Below, piece after piece: positions 22,456 through 35,500 of a stretch of 64,000 nt of DNA. Both the position numbers and the translations under genes were made by a program. Below the pieces are notes generated by a model. The model was not told the DNA's origin. It did no database searches and saw nothing but the letters and a program-made list of their open reading frames with translations. Each line of letters opens with the position of its first letter. Positions within the stretch are counted from its first letter, which is position 1. This stretch comes from Kondoa malvinella (Eukaryota > Basidiomycota > Agaricostilbomycetes > Agaricostilbales > Kondoaceae). Location: assembly GCA_039545315.1 (NCBI GenBank), contig BCIM01000005.1:870609-934608 (forward strand). The letters run 5' to 3'.

Positions 22456-23235
22456 TCATAAAATCGCGTCGAAGTCAATCTCACTATGCGAGTTGTGTAG
22501 ACCGTGGGAGTACCCATAACCATCCCGATTATCCCCATTAGAGTCATACGAATCATGATTGGCGGCAGTGGCAGCCAGTCGCCCGACTTCCTTCCTCAAG
22601 TAAATCAAGCTAGACGATTGTTCCGTAGATGCATTGAAGCCCGAGGTCGGGATGCGACCAAAGTAGGATGCTTTCGTCATTGGTCTGAAAGCGTTTTGCT
22701 CGGTACAAAGAGTAGGTAGTGCGTTGACGGGCAAGCGATACTTGTCGAGGCGCTGATGCATTTCCATAGCTTTGCAAGCAGAATGAGGTTTTCGAATCCA
22801 TGTTGTTGCAGCAGCCTTGACTTTCCAATGAGGTTGAGGACGAACGTGAATGCATTTTCGTCTGTAGCGTTTATTATTCTTTTGGTAACGCACATGACTG
22901 GCAGGGGACCCGAAGCCGCGATAATAGTACCTCAAACGGCCAGTAGCAAAGTCGTTGATGGCCTTTTTGCGAGAACGAGAGAAGCAAAAAGAATAGCCAT
23001 GATAGAGGCCAGACTGTTGGAAACCGGCATAACGTAAAGGATTCTTGAACGAGGCTTTCCATTCGCTAGACCATTGAGAAAACAAGCTTGACTTTGGTGG
23101 ACTATCAAAGGTAAAAGGAGGACGAGAAGATTTGCTGAAGAGACGTCTGGCTGAGGGCTTTGTGCTGCCCGCGATATTCTGGGCGAGAAAGCGCGGTAAA
23201 GGTCGAAAGCGAGCGCTAGTCGCTTGAATAACCAT
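22456..23235 (-). CDS. Hypothetical basic protein, probably mitochondrial
   Basis: An uninterrupted frame of 259 codons in which I recognise no domain. The N-terminus is rich in Arg, Ser and Phe with almost no acidic residues for the first 45 positions (ARFRPLPRFLAQN, RRLFSKSSRPPF), as in a mitochondrial presequence. The middle is Tyr/Arg/Lys-rich (FATGRLRYYYRGFGS, KNNKRYRRKCIHVRP), which could suit an RNA- or ribosome-associated protein. The tail is Asp/Gly/His/Tyr-rich. It lies 46 bp upstream of the OMA1-like start on the same strand, so it may instead be an upstream exon of that gene or a separate small gene. Function unknown. Confidence 0.4.
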   Translation of the reverse strand: MVIQATSARFRPLPRFLAQNIAGSTKPSARRLFSKSSRPPFTFDSPPKSSLFSQWSSEWKASFKNPLRYAGFQQSGLYHGYSFCFSRSRKKAINDFATGRLRYYYRGFGSPASHVRYQKNNKRYRRKCIHVRPQPHWKVKAAATTWIRKPHSACKAMEMHQRLDKYRLPVNALPTLCTEQNAFRPMTKASYFGRIPTSGFNASTEQSSSLIYLRKEVGRLAATAANHDSYDSNGDNRDGYGYSHGLHNSHSEIDFDAIL

Positions 23236-23520
23236 CTTGTATGCTTGCTGAGTTCTTCACCATCCAGCGCACGCTGGTCACATAGACGTCGTTGATGGTT
23301 GATAAGGGAAGGATCTGAATTTGGCTTCTACTGTCAAAACGTGCCAAAGGTCTCCGGCGGGTTTCGTCGGTATGTCTGCACAGCATGCATGCGGTGCTTT
23401 TGCGATCATCTAATATGCCCAGCAACTACTGAAAGTCACAAATGACTGCCATCACTTTCTCCTCAAAGATATTTTTGGCATTTCCCGCTCACCCAGCTGA
23501 TCCGCTCGAATGGATACCCC

Positions 23521-24570
23521 TCAATACTTTCTCCTAGGGGGCGGCGACCTGCTTCTATCCCTTCTCTTGGAACTCTTGCCAGTCGAAGAAGGCTCGAACG
23601 CAATCGACCTTTTCCCATCCTTTGCATTCTGCCTTTGTTCTCTTGCCTCATTCAATTCCTTCTGCCTCTTGCCTATCGCATCCGCTGCCCCAGTCTGAAG
23701 CATTGTTTCCCTTTCCCAATCGGCTGAAAGGTTGCTACCTTGCTCATCGGTCAAATGTGGGCAGACTTGGATGAGCTTGGATAGGATATGTGGGTTACGA
23801 AAGGCTTTGTTTCGCTCCAATGTTGCGTTGAAAGATAGACCTGTTGATGTCAGGTTATGGAAATGCGCTAATTTGGCCTGGTTGTTGGATGCTTAGCTGT
23901 CTCTCCAATCATTCGCTGGTATTGCGTACCTGCAATGTCGGATCTGGCGCAACGTCTTGCCTCGGCTGTGGAATGCCATACTTTGCCAGCGGCCATTCTG
24001 TTTCTGCAGGTGTTGACTTGTCTTCCGCTGGCATAGGCACAGTCGCCTCTGATCTCGAAGCTGAAGGAGGAGGCGAAGATGTTGACCGCCTAGGAGGTGT
24101 ATCCTGAAGCTTTGAAGTAGACGCTACAGGCAGTCGAACGCCGGCCAAACCGCCTCGAGGTGAATTATAGGTAGACGAGGAATTGCTTTTGGCTGTACGT
24201 GTTTGCCTGATGATAAGACACATCTAGCATGCCATCAAGAGCACGTACACGTAGACTGAACATGTCCAACAGATGCTTGAGACTTTACTTGCTATGCATG
24301 TTTTTTGACGAGGGCAAGCGTTGAAAGTCGCAGGCAGGAATAAGAAATAGAGAAGAGAAGAGAGCACAAGAGAGTGATGGTCTGCTTCTCATTTCTTATG
24401 GCAGGATAGCGCATACCGTTTTGGCAAAAGAATCTTTGATGGGTTGCGCATTTGGCAGCACCTCGTTCTCGTTCTCGTTCTCTGAATCGGAATCCCCATA
24501 ATTCAGGCCTATCCAGTCTGGGTCAGCGCTAAATCTCAAAAGCATACAGCGAGACCGGTATACCTAGCAT
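23521..24570 (-). CDS. HCNGP/SAP30BP-like transcriptional regulator
   Basis: On the minus strand a two-codon first exon (ATG CTA G at 24570) joins an exon beginning GLNYGDSDSENENENE, the typical acidic start of HCNGP proteins. After a long intron (probably 24416-24224) comes a Ser/Pro-rich linker (DTPPRRSTSSPPPSASRSE) and PAETEWPLAKYGIPQ. A further intron is followed by the core HCNGP motif: LAHFHNLTSTGLSFNATLE, RNKAFRNPHILSKLIQ and DEQGSNLSADW. The C-terminus is basic with an RS-like end (RDRSRSPPPRRKY). Human SAP30BP is linked to transcriptional repression and splicing of short introns, a notable fit for a genome full of such introns. The junction near 24220-24420 is uncertain. Divergent from URK1. 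Confidence 0.75.
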
Positions 24571-24734
24571 CGTTTGGACTTATCGAGCGTCGGCTGGCTG
24601 TGTTTGGGCAACTTGGGAGCGCGAGTATCCATTGGCGCAATAGCAACGAACAGCTGTGCTGTGCTGTGCCGTGTCTGGTTCTCTGCTATTACCTCTGAAT
24701 CCTGCTAGCCTGCGACCTCTCTCAGCTGCATACT

Positions 24735-26763
24735 ATGCGTTTCAAGTCTGTCGATATTCTGGCAGGCGAAGGCTCTAAAGCCTCTACACAGTCTGTACAT
24801 TACTTTCCCATACGTATTCTGCTGCCACAACTTACCGCGGTGACGTCCTATAGAAGAGCACATTGCTCACTGATCAAGGCCGTCCTCCATGGTATCTTCC
24901 CGACGGTACACCAAAGGAAGCTTTCGTCATTGGTGTTGCTGGAGGATCGTATGTCTCCTTGCTTGATCTCGACGCAGAAGACCAAAGCTAACATGCTTTG
25001 CAGCGGTTCAGGCAAGACAACAGTAGCGAATGCTATTCGAGAAGCTATTGATGTAGCCTGGATTCTCGTTGTCCCGCAAGATAGCTTTTACAAATCCCTC
25101 TCGCGCGCTCAGAGCAAGCTTGCCTTTGAAAACAATTACGATTGTGCGTGTATCACCTTTCATCGAAGGGTACCATTCTCATGAGCGATCCAAGTCGACT
25201 CACCTGATGCTTTCGACTATCAGCTCTTACGAGAGTGCATCTCCGACTTGAAAGCATGTCGAAGCGCCGAATGCCCAACCTACTCTTTTGTGCAACACCA
25301 GCGCACAGATAAGAAGCAACATCTCTATGGAGCTACAATCGTCATCATAGAAGGGATCTTTGTCTTATACGACAAGCTCACCCGGGACCTACTGGATTTG
25401 AAGATCTTTGTTCAGTGCGATAGTGATCTTATGCTTGCGAGGAGGATAGCCAGAGATGTCGCGGAAAGAGGGAGAGATGTGCAAGGTATACTCAGCCAGT
25501 ATCTCAGATTTGTGCAAGTTCTTTGACTGTACCTGTCACTTTGACTGACTTGTATATAGGAAACCTTCATATGACGATCACGTACTACCGACATCAAAGC
25601 ATGCCGATATCATCGTACCAGGAAGCTCCAACCACGTCGCTATCGATATCATCGCTACGCATATACGGAGGCAGATGGACGAGCGCTCTTTCCAGATCCG
25701 CTCGCTGTTGTGTCAGAAAGAGATTGCGAATCAAGATGAGACGCCGGATGATTTCCCACCTTTACCAAAGAACATACACATCATGGAGCAGACCAAACAA
25801 CTCAATGTAAGTCTGCTTCCACGTGTATCTGCCACAGCTGACGAGTAAAGTAGGGTATCATGACTGTTCTGCGTGATACGTCAACCGCAGCGGACGACTT
25901 TATCTTCTTCGCTGACCGGCTGGCTACTCTTCTCGTTGAACAAGCACTCCGTATCTTGCCATATGCAGATCATACTATTTCCACTGGCGCCGGTCATTCA
26001 CATCCGGGAAAGAAGCTAGATGCAAAGGTGCGGATTTTGTCTTACCAATTAGCTCCAGCTTGTAGCTTATATTGGACGAACAGAACCTCTGCGGTCTAAC
26101 CATCCTCCGCTCCGGCGCCTGTCTCGAAAGAGGTCTCCGTCGAGTTCAATCCGACATTCAACTCGGTTCCGTCCTCATCCAATCCGAACCGGAATCAGGC
26201 GAACCCTTAATGTATCAGCTCTCCCTCCCCACCAATCTGAAATCCCGCGCTTCTGCTTCAGAAAGTACTGTTTTAGTATTGGATTCGCAGATTGGGACTG
26301 GAGCAGCTGCTTTGATGGCTATTAGGATCTTGTTGGATCATGGTGTTCCGCAAGAAAACATTGTTGTGGTCGTCTTCCTCATCAGTAGGATCGGTGGTGT
26401 GCATGCGATATGTAAAGCATTCCCGTACGTCTTTGTTCTCTCTGATAAGCAAATACTGATAGGAGTATAGGGGTATACGAATAGTCACAGCTGCAGCGGA
26501 TCCAGGCCTGGAAGAACATTGGATAGAAGACGAAGTGGCATCGACTTTGGATGAAGATAAAGCGGCAAAGACGGAAGCAGCAGCAGGGACTGATAGGGCA
26601 AAGGTGCCTTCTTATCATAAGATGAAGCAGCATCGTACCAATGCCAAGGGCAAGAAAGGTACTTCTCTCATGCAGCTAGTGAATGTTGCTGACCCGTCTA
26701 TCTCAGTCTTTGCGATTGTCCCTGGTTTAGGGTCTTTCGGACAAAGGTACTTCGGTGCATGAA
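24735..26763 (+). CDS. URK1: Uridine kinase with C-terminal UPRT-like domain
   Basis: Multi-exon gene. The N-terminal kinase has FVIGVAGGSGSGKTTVANAI (P-loop), QDSFYKSLS, NNYDFDSPDAFDY, TIVIIEGIFVLYDKLTRDLL, RIARDVAERGRDVQGILSQY and HADIIVPG, all conserved uridine/cytidine kinase blocks. The second half, from about 25860, is a UPRT-like domain (CGLTILRSGACLERGLRRV, VLDSQIGTGAAALMAIRIL, FPGIRIVTAAADPGLEE, IVPGLGSFGQRYFG). It phosphorylates uridine and cytidine in pyrimidine salvage. The phosphoribosyl-binding loop reads DSQIGTGAAA instead of the active D-P-x-x-A-T-G, so the second domain is probably non-catalytic, as in UCKL1. A Lys/Ala/Glu-rich insertion follows GLEEHWIEDE. One intron (donor near 25513) uses GC with a strong GCAAGT. 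Confidence 0.9.
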
Positions 26764-26862
26764 CGCATAGGAAGCAGGGATGATCAGTCTGGATGAGCAT
26801 AGCAGTTTTGAAGTCACTAGTGTTACATTGCATTTATACACCTCTACACCTTCTATTCTTCG

Positions 26863-27501
26863 TCACGCCTGTGTGCCCATGTCTACATCCTGATTCGCTG
26901 CTATAGACTGACGGTCTTTTGGCAGGTTCTCTCGTATCCATTCTGTGAACACAAGTCCAGCTTCAGCCAACCGAAGTTGCTGCGCAGACCTGCGAACTCA
27001 CCTTCGTTCTCCCAAACTGATCTGTTGGTGCCGAGCATATCTGCGCCTGCCTTTGGTTTCGACAGCTGTACGTTGAAGAGATAGCAATCAGCTAAATGAC
27101 AGAGCGTCGCTTCGATCAACGCACATTCACGCGTAAAGTCTTGCCATTAATTTGATTCTGGTGCATGTTGTCGACTGCATCTAGCGCATCGCTAGCTGTC
27201 GAAAAGTCAATGTAGGCGAATCCTCTATGTGGTGGATTTTCCTCATGTCCTGCACAGCCTCATTGTGAGCTCTCTCCGATCGAGGGAATGCATTCGAGAC
27301 ATACGTTTCGACTGATCTGTTGGAAGATTGATAGACACTACGTCCCCAAAGGTAGAGAAGGTCGAAAACAGTGCTGCGTCTGTTATTTCTGGGCCGAAAC
27401 CGCCTGAGCGTCACAAAATGCATGAGACTACTACAGATATACTTGAAAGAGCTGCACGCACCGACATAGACAGTCTTGAGACCTCCCTGTGACTCTGACA
27501 T
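26863..27501 (-). CDS. RRM protein (PPIE/Cyp33 RRM-like)
   Basis: Spliced minus-strand gene of about 130 residues. Exon 1 encodes MSESQGGLKTVYVG (RNP2), exon 2 GFGPEITDAALFSTFSTFG and VVSINLPTDQSK. After an intron comes HRGFAYIDFSTASDALDAV (RNP1) with MHQNQINGKTLRVN. The tail reads LSKPKAGADMLGTNRSVWEN followed by EEWIRENLPKD. The RRM closely resembles the RRM of peptidyl-prolyl isomerase E (Cyp33), but no cyclophilin domain follows; the protein ends at 26863. It may act in splicing or mRNA binding (inference). The start is 86 bp from the KGD2 start on the other strand, so the two share a promoter. Confidence 0.78.
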
Positions 27502-27587
27502 GGTGTTTACTGGTGGACACATAATCGACTTTGCCAAAATCCCGCCTGTTTGTTCTTCCTTTGACACGACTTTGGTATTTAGCTCGA

Positions 27588-29845
27588 ATGCTGAGATCTA
27601 CATCAAAGACTGCACAGAGCATGAGGTTCTCTAGCGTTTCGGCTAGGTCCGCTGCTGCAATATGCAGATCTGCTTCAGCGAGGACGCCCGCAAGCGTCTC
27701 TCCGCTTCTTTCCAGGTGAGTTCTCTGTTGCCTGTCTAGCCTGGAAAGCTCAATGTATACGTGTATAGCTCCCAATATGCACGGTCATTGCACATGTCTG
27801 CTTTCTTTAGAGGTATAATGCTCAGCCTCTCTTGCTGCAAGAAGTGAGATTGACGTTTCCCCCGCTGCAGAGGTTGTGAAAGTGCCGCAAATGGCCGAAT
27901 CCATTTCCGAAGGCACACTGAAACAATGGCTAAAGAAGAAGGGCGATTATGTCGAACTCGACGAAGAGGTAGCGACTATCGAGACAGACAAGGTTTGTCA
28001 GATCAAACAGAACAACCCAGTGCATAGTATCTCACGAAAGAAGCTAGATTGATGTCTCTGTCAACGCGACTTCTGCTGGAACAATTACCGAACTCTTTGC
28101 AGAGGAAGAAGACACTGTCGCTGTAGGCAATGATCTGTTCAAGATTGAAGAGGGCGAAAAACCTGCAGGAGGTGCAGAGAAGTCTGCACCTGAGCCAGAA
28201 TCGAAAGGTCAGACCAATAGGCTAGGTCTTGCCAATTCTTGCTTATCTTCGTGAAACAGAGCCTGCAAAGAAAGGTAGATCCAACTTGCGTGTATCTGGT
28301 GAATCGCCTGACGCATCCTTTCGTCTACAGAAGAGCCAAAGCAGGGTTCGTCCTGCTTTCGCAATGCCTGTTCAAATGTGCTCACCGCGCTCTCACAGAA
28401 ACCCAAGAATCGAATCGTCGACCACCTCAGGAAACTGACGCTGTCAAGCAGAAAGAAGCAGAACCGGAGCGTAAAGTACCCGAAGAGAGCCAGAACCGCT
28501 CGCCAACTCCCTCACCAGCGAAACCTGCTGCTGAGCAATCTGCTCCTTCTTCGAAAGGTGACCAGAAGTCTGGACAAGGCAACAGAACCGAGACTAGAGT
28601 GCGTGCCCGTTGGCTATCTCGTAACAAACGCTAAGCCAGGGTTCAGGTCAAGATGAACTCAATGCGGAAACGTATTGCCGAGCGACTCAAGCAATCGCAA
28701 AACACTGCTGCCTCGCTGACTACCTTTAACGAGATCGACATGTCTGCTCTCATGGCACTTCGAGGGAAATACAAGGACCGCGTGTTGAAAGACAAGGGAA
28801 TCAAAGTTGGTTTCATGGGCGCTTTCACTCGCGCGCTTTGTATGGCCGTCAAGGAGTTCCCTGCTGCCAATGCTGGTATTGAAGGTCCTGGATATGGAGA
28901 TCAGATCGTCTATCATGACTGTCAGTGGCTTGATTTCGCTCATGGTCTTTGCTGACTTGACGACCTCTGCTTCGGACAGTCACCGACGTGTCGATTGCTG
29001 TTGCGTCAGCTAAAGGTCTCGTTAGTGGCAGTCTACGGTCATTTGTTCGACAATTGAACTGTTCAATCAGGTCGTGCCGGTCGTTCGAAACGCAGAATCG
29101 ATGAGCGTCCTTGAAATCGAAGAGGAGATTGCGCGTCTTGGCAAGAAGGCTAGAGATAACAAGCTTACTATGGAAGGTCAGTCTCTACGTTTCTCGCCAA
29201 GATGACGCTGACTTTATTCTCCAGACATGACTGGAGGCACTATTACCATGCAAGCCACTTCTCTGTCGACGGTCTGACCCAATTGACGCGCTGTTGTAGC
29301 TCGAACGGAGGCGTCTTTGGCTCGTTATACGGAACACCTATGTAAGTCTTGCGCTTTATTTAACTAGTCTCGCTGACAATGTGTTGTAGCATCAACTCGC
29401 CGCAATCAGCCGTGCTCGGTCTCCATGGTATGTCTTCCCATCTGACACATGCTACAAGACTGACCTTTCCGATAGCTATCAAGGATAAGGGTCAGTAGTG
29501 CATATGCGAGGCAGATCGAAAGCTGATGTTTCCATAGCCGTCGTCGTCAACGGCGAAATTGTCATCAGACCAATCATGGTCGTTGCATTAACTTATGACC
29601 ACAGACTTTTGGATGGCAGAGAAGCTGTGTCGGTATTGGGTAAGCCTATTCTCATCGCTCTGCAATGCGAAGCTGACCTATCTTGCAGTCCGCGTAAAGG
29701 AGTTCATAGAGTAAGTCTTGTCAAACAGAACAGGTTGCGACTCTTCTGACTATGTATGACCTGCACAGAGATCCTGGTCAGTGCCTCTTGCGTTGATCTT
29801 GGTACTTGCTGATATCTTCGAGCAGGCTTCATGCTCCTCCAATAG
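27588..29845 (+). CDS. KGD2: Dihydrolipoyl succinyltransferase, E2 of 2-oxoglutarate dehydrogenase
   Basis: Exons 27588-27715, 27769-27812 and 27871 onwards join a mitochondrial presequence ([20 protein letters not shown], then [13 protein letters not shown]) to the lipoyl domain. That domain reads [19 protein letters not shown] and has the lipoylated Lys in ATIETDKIDV. A Pro/Glu/Lys-rich linker without a clear peripheral-subunit-binding domain leads to the catalytic core: [72 protein letters not shown] and the active-site motif [14 protein letters not shown]. It transfers succinyl groups to CoA in the TCA cycle. Lack of the E3-binding domain is normal for Kgd2. One core intron uses a GC donor (ACCAT then GCAAGC). 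The protein ends GFMLLQ. Confidence 0.95.
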
Positions 29846-30870
29846 AGCCACTCGCCAGCGTATCATAAGCTCGAAATCTTCCAGTGCTCATTACGTTCCC
29901 GCGAAAGGGAAAGCAGCTGAAGAAGGGGACAAAAGTCGAGTTCGAAGGGAGCAGGCGCATGACTACTCTCGCAACAGCACTTTCACATTGTATTTGTAAT
30001 ACTCGTAGCTATCAAGGCAGAGTCTTTGGCCAGCGAAAGCACAACGAGCGTCTATGTCCATCTGACTGCGAAGTCGACGCTCCATCTATGACTTGATATC
30101 ACTTTACACCCATATACGCATGATTCTGCATGTACGTGCAAGCCTGATGAGTATCATAGAGCGAGCAATTGTATACCAAGATCACTGTGCTGTTCAAAGC
30201 GTTGTGATTGAATGTGGGGATTGAGTTCCAGTGCTGCAGCCCGACATTACGGATTCGGGTTCCGGCGAGTGCGACAGAGACGACAGCTTTCTCCTGATCG
30301 AGATGAAACGGAAGACTGATGAGAGCAGCGAAGGGCCGGGAAGAGCAAAGCCATAGAGGCGACGAAATCCATCACTATCGAGACTTGCTGCCTGAGACTG
30401 GCAAGATTACAGGAAGCGAAAGCGAGAGATAGCGAATAGATTTCAAACAGCCCGATTGTACATGATCGCGGGACATGAAGCCTCGTGCAGGCAGAGTGAA
30501 GAAAGAGAACAGACATCCTCGAAAGAGCGCGAGTCACAGATGGACTGCAGAGCGAGAACAGACTTTGCAAGCATCGAAGCAGGAGAGAAAGGGTCGACAC
30601 CAATACTGGAGCGAATTCGACCTTTGCTTCTTGCCCGATACCGTCACTTTTACTTGAATTTACGTACTTCCCGTGAGCCTTGCATTATGCTGTAGCAGCT
30701 GCGTAGCCTTGCCCAACAGAGGGCATGGCGGGCTCGTACTTTGCCGCAAAGGCTCTGCACGGTTGCTCGGCGTTATCGAGGGTCATTCAGCTGAAAACAG
30801 CCTTGCACTTGACAGTCTCGCATCAATCTTCATCTAGTCGTCACACTTAGCACAAGCCTGCTATTCCAGA
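29846..30870. other. 1.0-kb intergenic region
   Basis: No gene is supported. Open frames on both strands (for example minus 30603-30247) have atypical composition, no family signature and no matching exons. The stretch is presumably the KGD2 3' region and the UBC4 promoter. Confidence 0.5.
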
Positions 30871-32524
<1,654 letters not shown>

Positions 32525-35500
32525 ATGGCCATGCAGGATCTCCGTTCGCGAAACGATGAAGTCCGCACGAGAGCTGCTCATGCATTGTCAGTTCTTGCTT
32601 GTTATTCCAATCAAACAGCTCAAGCAGCTGATGTGTGTACGGTCTATGATAGCCAAGAGAAGATTTACAACGACTCGCGTATCAATGTAGTCGGTCCTGC
32701 GTTTGGTAAAGTGGATAATACGATATTGCAGCGGCTTATACAGCTCACCAACTCGCCTGATGTGGGTGACAAGCTGGCTGGTATAACGGCTATAGAGTGA
32801 GCCTCGCTTGTTGCGGAGCATGGGCTGGCGCTGATGGAGATCAAGGTCCATGTTGGGCATGCTTCCACCTTCGGATCTATCTCTGGCGGTCAAGCTAGCG
32901 TCCAACGTCCTGAAAGCTATACCTTGTCCAGATCCACTCGTCATGGGCTTAGCTGCCAAAGTCTATGGTACGACATCTTTCGCTTGTAATGATGTTGTTG
33001 ACTTGTATCAACAGCTCGTCTGGCTGCTGCTGGAGGTGTCTTGATGATTGGTCTCGTCAACATTCAGCTCAAGATGACTATAGAGTGGCTGCAAGGTCAG
33101 CTCATCTGGTCATAAACAAACGCAAAGCCTGATCGGTATACAGGCGAGCGCATCGAATTCAAACGATGGGGAGCCGTTCTTCTGCTACGGGAACTATCCA
33201 AGACCGTCCCTCTACTGATGTATGAGCACATTCCAGACCTATTAGACAATCTGTGGACAGCAATGCGAGATCCGAAAGTCGCCATTCGGGAAGTCGCAGC
33301 TGGTGCTTTATCAGGTTGCTTGAAGATTGCATTTGAGCGGGATGGATCGCTGAGATCAGAGTGGTATGGGATGGTCTATGAGCAAGCGGCCAAGGGATTC
33401 AGGTCGAATTCGCTCGAGGCTATACATGGAAGTTTGTTGGGCTATCAGGAGCTATTCCTACGCGCTGGCATGGTGCGAGAGATTGGTCGATTTTTGGCTT
33501 TGTAGCTGATGGTCGATTCCTCTTTGGTACAGTTCATGGTCAGCTGAAATGTTCTTATGCCATGTTCGGTCAAGCTGATAACATCTGGCAGCACTCCCGT
33601 TACAAGGAAGTCTGCGACCAGATCCTATCTTATCGTGATCACCGGGACAGTCTAGTGCGACAAGCAGTCATCTCACTCATGCCGACAATGGCTACCTACG
33701 ACGAGAAAGAATTCACAAGCAGTTACTTGCACAAATGCATGATCCACCTTCTCAGCCAGCTGAAACGGGAACGAGATCGGACATATTGTACGTGATGCTG
33801 TCGATCAAGTACTTTGAGAAGTACTTAACCGTCGCGTCCGGCACAGCTTTCAAAGCCATTGGCAATATCGCACTGGCGGTTGGATCAAATATGGCAGCTT
33901 ATCTGGATGCGGTACTCGACAGCTGTAAAGAAGGACTACAAGCACGAGGACGCAAGAACGCTCCTTCAGAAGGCCCAATCTTTGAGTGCATCAGCATGCT
34001 CGCCTTGTCTCTTGGTCAAGTCTTGACGAAGCACATGCACGAATTGCTCGACTTGATGTTCGCCTATGGCCTATCTGAACCGCTTGTGTTGGCGCTTAAG
34101 AACCTCGCGCACTATATTCCACCTCTCAAGAGCACAATCCAGGAACGTCTGCTCGATTTGCTTTCAAGCCTTTTAGCCGGTCAACCTTTCAGACATCCTG
34201 GCGCACCGATTTCTGTCAATTCAGCCGTCCGCTTGAATGGTCCTATGTCGTCCATACCTTCGGCAGTCCACGAACAGAAAGACCCAGTGATGGTCACTCT
34301 CGCTTTAAGTACTCTGGGCGACTTTGACTTTTCAGGACATATTCTCAGCGAGTTTATTGCGGATTGTATCGTCAGCTATCTGGAAGACGATAGCCCGGAT
34401 GTCCGTCTCGCAGCAGCTTCAACGACCAGCAAACTTTTCGCAGAAGATCCTATTGTGCACCAAATCAGTGCTCATGCTGTTCGACTTGTTGGAGAAGTCC
34501 TAGAGAAGCTTTTGACCGTCGCTATTGCCGATCCAGATGTCGCCATCCGTAAATCTACCCTCCTTTCGCTTGACCCGCGCTTTGATAGGCATCTTGCTCA
34601 AGCGGAGAACGTTCGGTCGCTGGTCATCGCGATGAATGATGAAGACTTTGAGATTCGAGAACTTGCTATACAAATGATTGGACGACTAGCTACTTTAAAC
34701 CCGGCTTATGTCATGCCTTCTCTGCGCAAGACTTTGATCCAGCTCCTGACCGAGCTCGAATACTCGACAAAGGAGTAAGTCGATCACACCAATTGCCGGC
34801 TTTATCTGATGCTTCTCTTGCACAGTCGGAACAAGGAGCAAGCCGCAATTCTGATCAGTCACTTGGTTGCAGCATCTCAGCGAATTACCAAGCCTTATGT
34901 GCTACCAATGCTCAAAGTACTGCTACCGAAAGCGAAAGATCGTAATCCGGATGTCGCTTCAGCTATTATGACGGCAATGGGCGATCTCGCACGCGTTGGA
35001 GGCGAAGACCTGACAAGCCGATTGAAAGATTACATGGACCTCATCATCGATACACTGCACGATCAAGCTGCTCCTGGCAAGCGTGAAGCAGCACTGCGGA
35101 CTCTTGGTCAACTTGCCAGTGGTTCTGGCTACGTTATTGAGCCTTATGTCCAGTATCCCGCTCTGCTATCTACTTTGATCAGCATACTTCAGACGGAACC
35201 ATCTGCCTCTGGAAAGCGAGAGACTGTCCGAGCTATCGGGATGCTGGGTCAGCAATGTCTATTTCCTTGTTGATCAGTTGACTTATTCCTATTACAGGCG
35301 CTCTTGACCCCTACAAGCACACTGCCATCGAGCGTGACCTCACGGACAATAACCCTGAGCCATTTGGTTTTGCCGACTCGAATTACAGCTACGTCTACGG
35401 CTTGTCCAATGATGCCAGCTACTACCCAACAGCTGCTTTGCGAGCTCTCCTAAGCATACTTCGCGACCCTTCTCTCAACAGCCACCACACCGCCGTCATC

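Noticed and set aside
24466..24486. Short CGTTCT repeat
   Set aside because: It encodes the Glu-Asn repeat of the HCNGP-like protein on the minus strand, so it is coding low complexity.
30247..30603. 118-codon minus-strand frame between KGD2 and UBC4
   Set aside because: Ser/Leu/Arg-rich shadow without ATG context or homology; no supporting exons.
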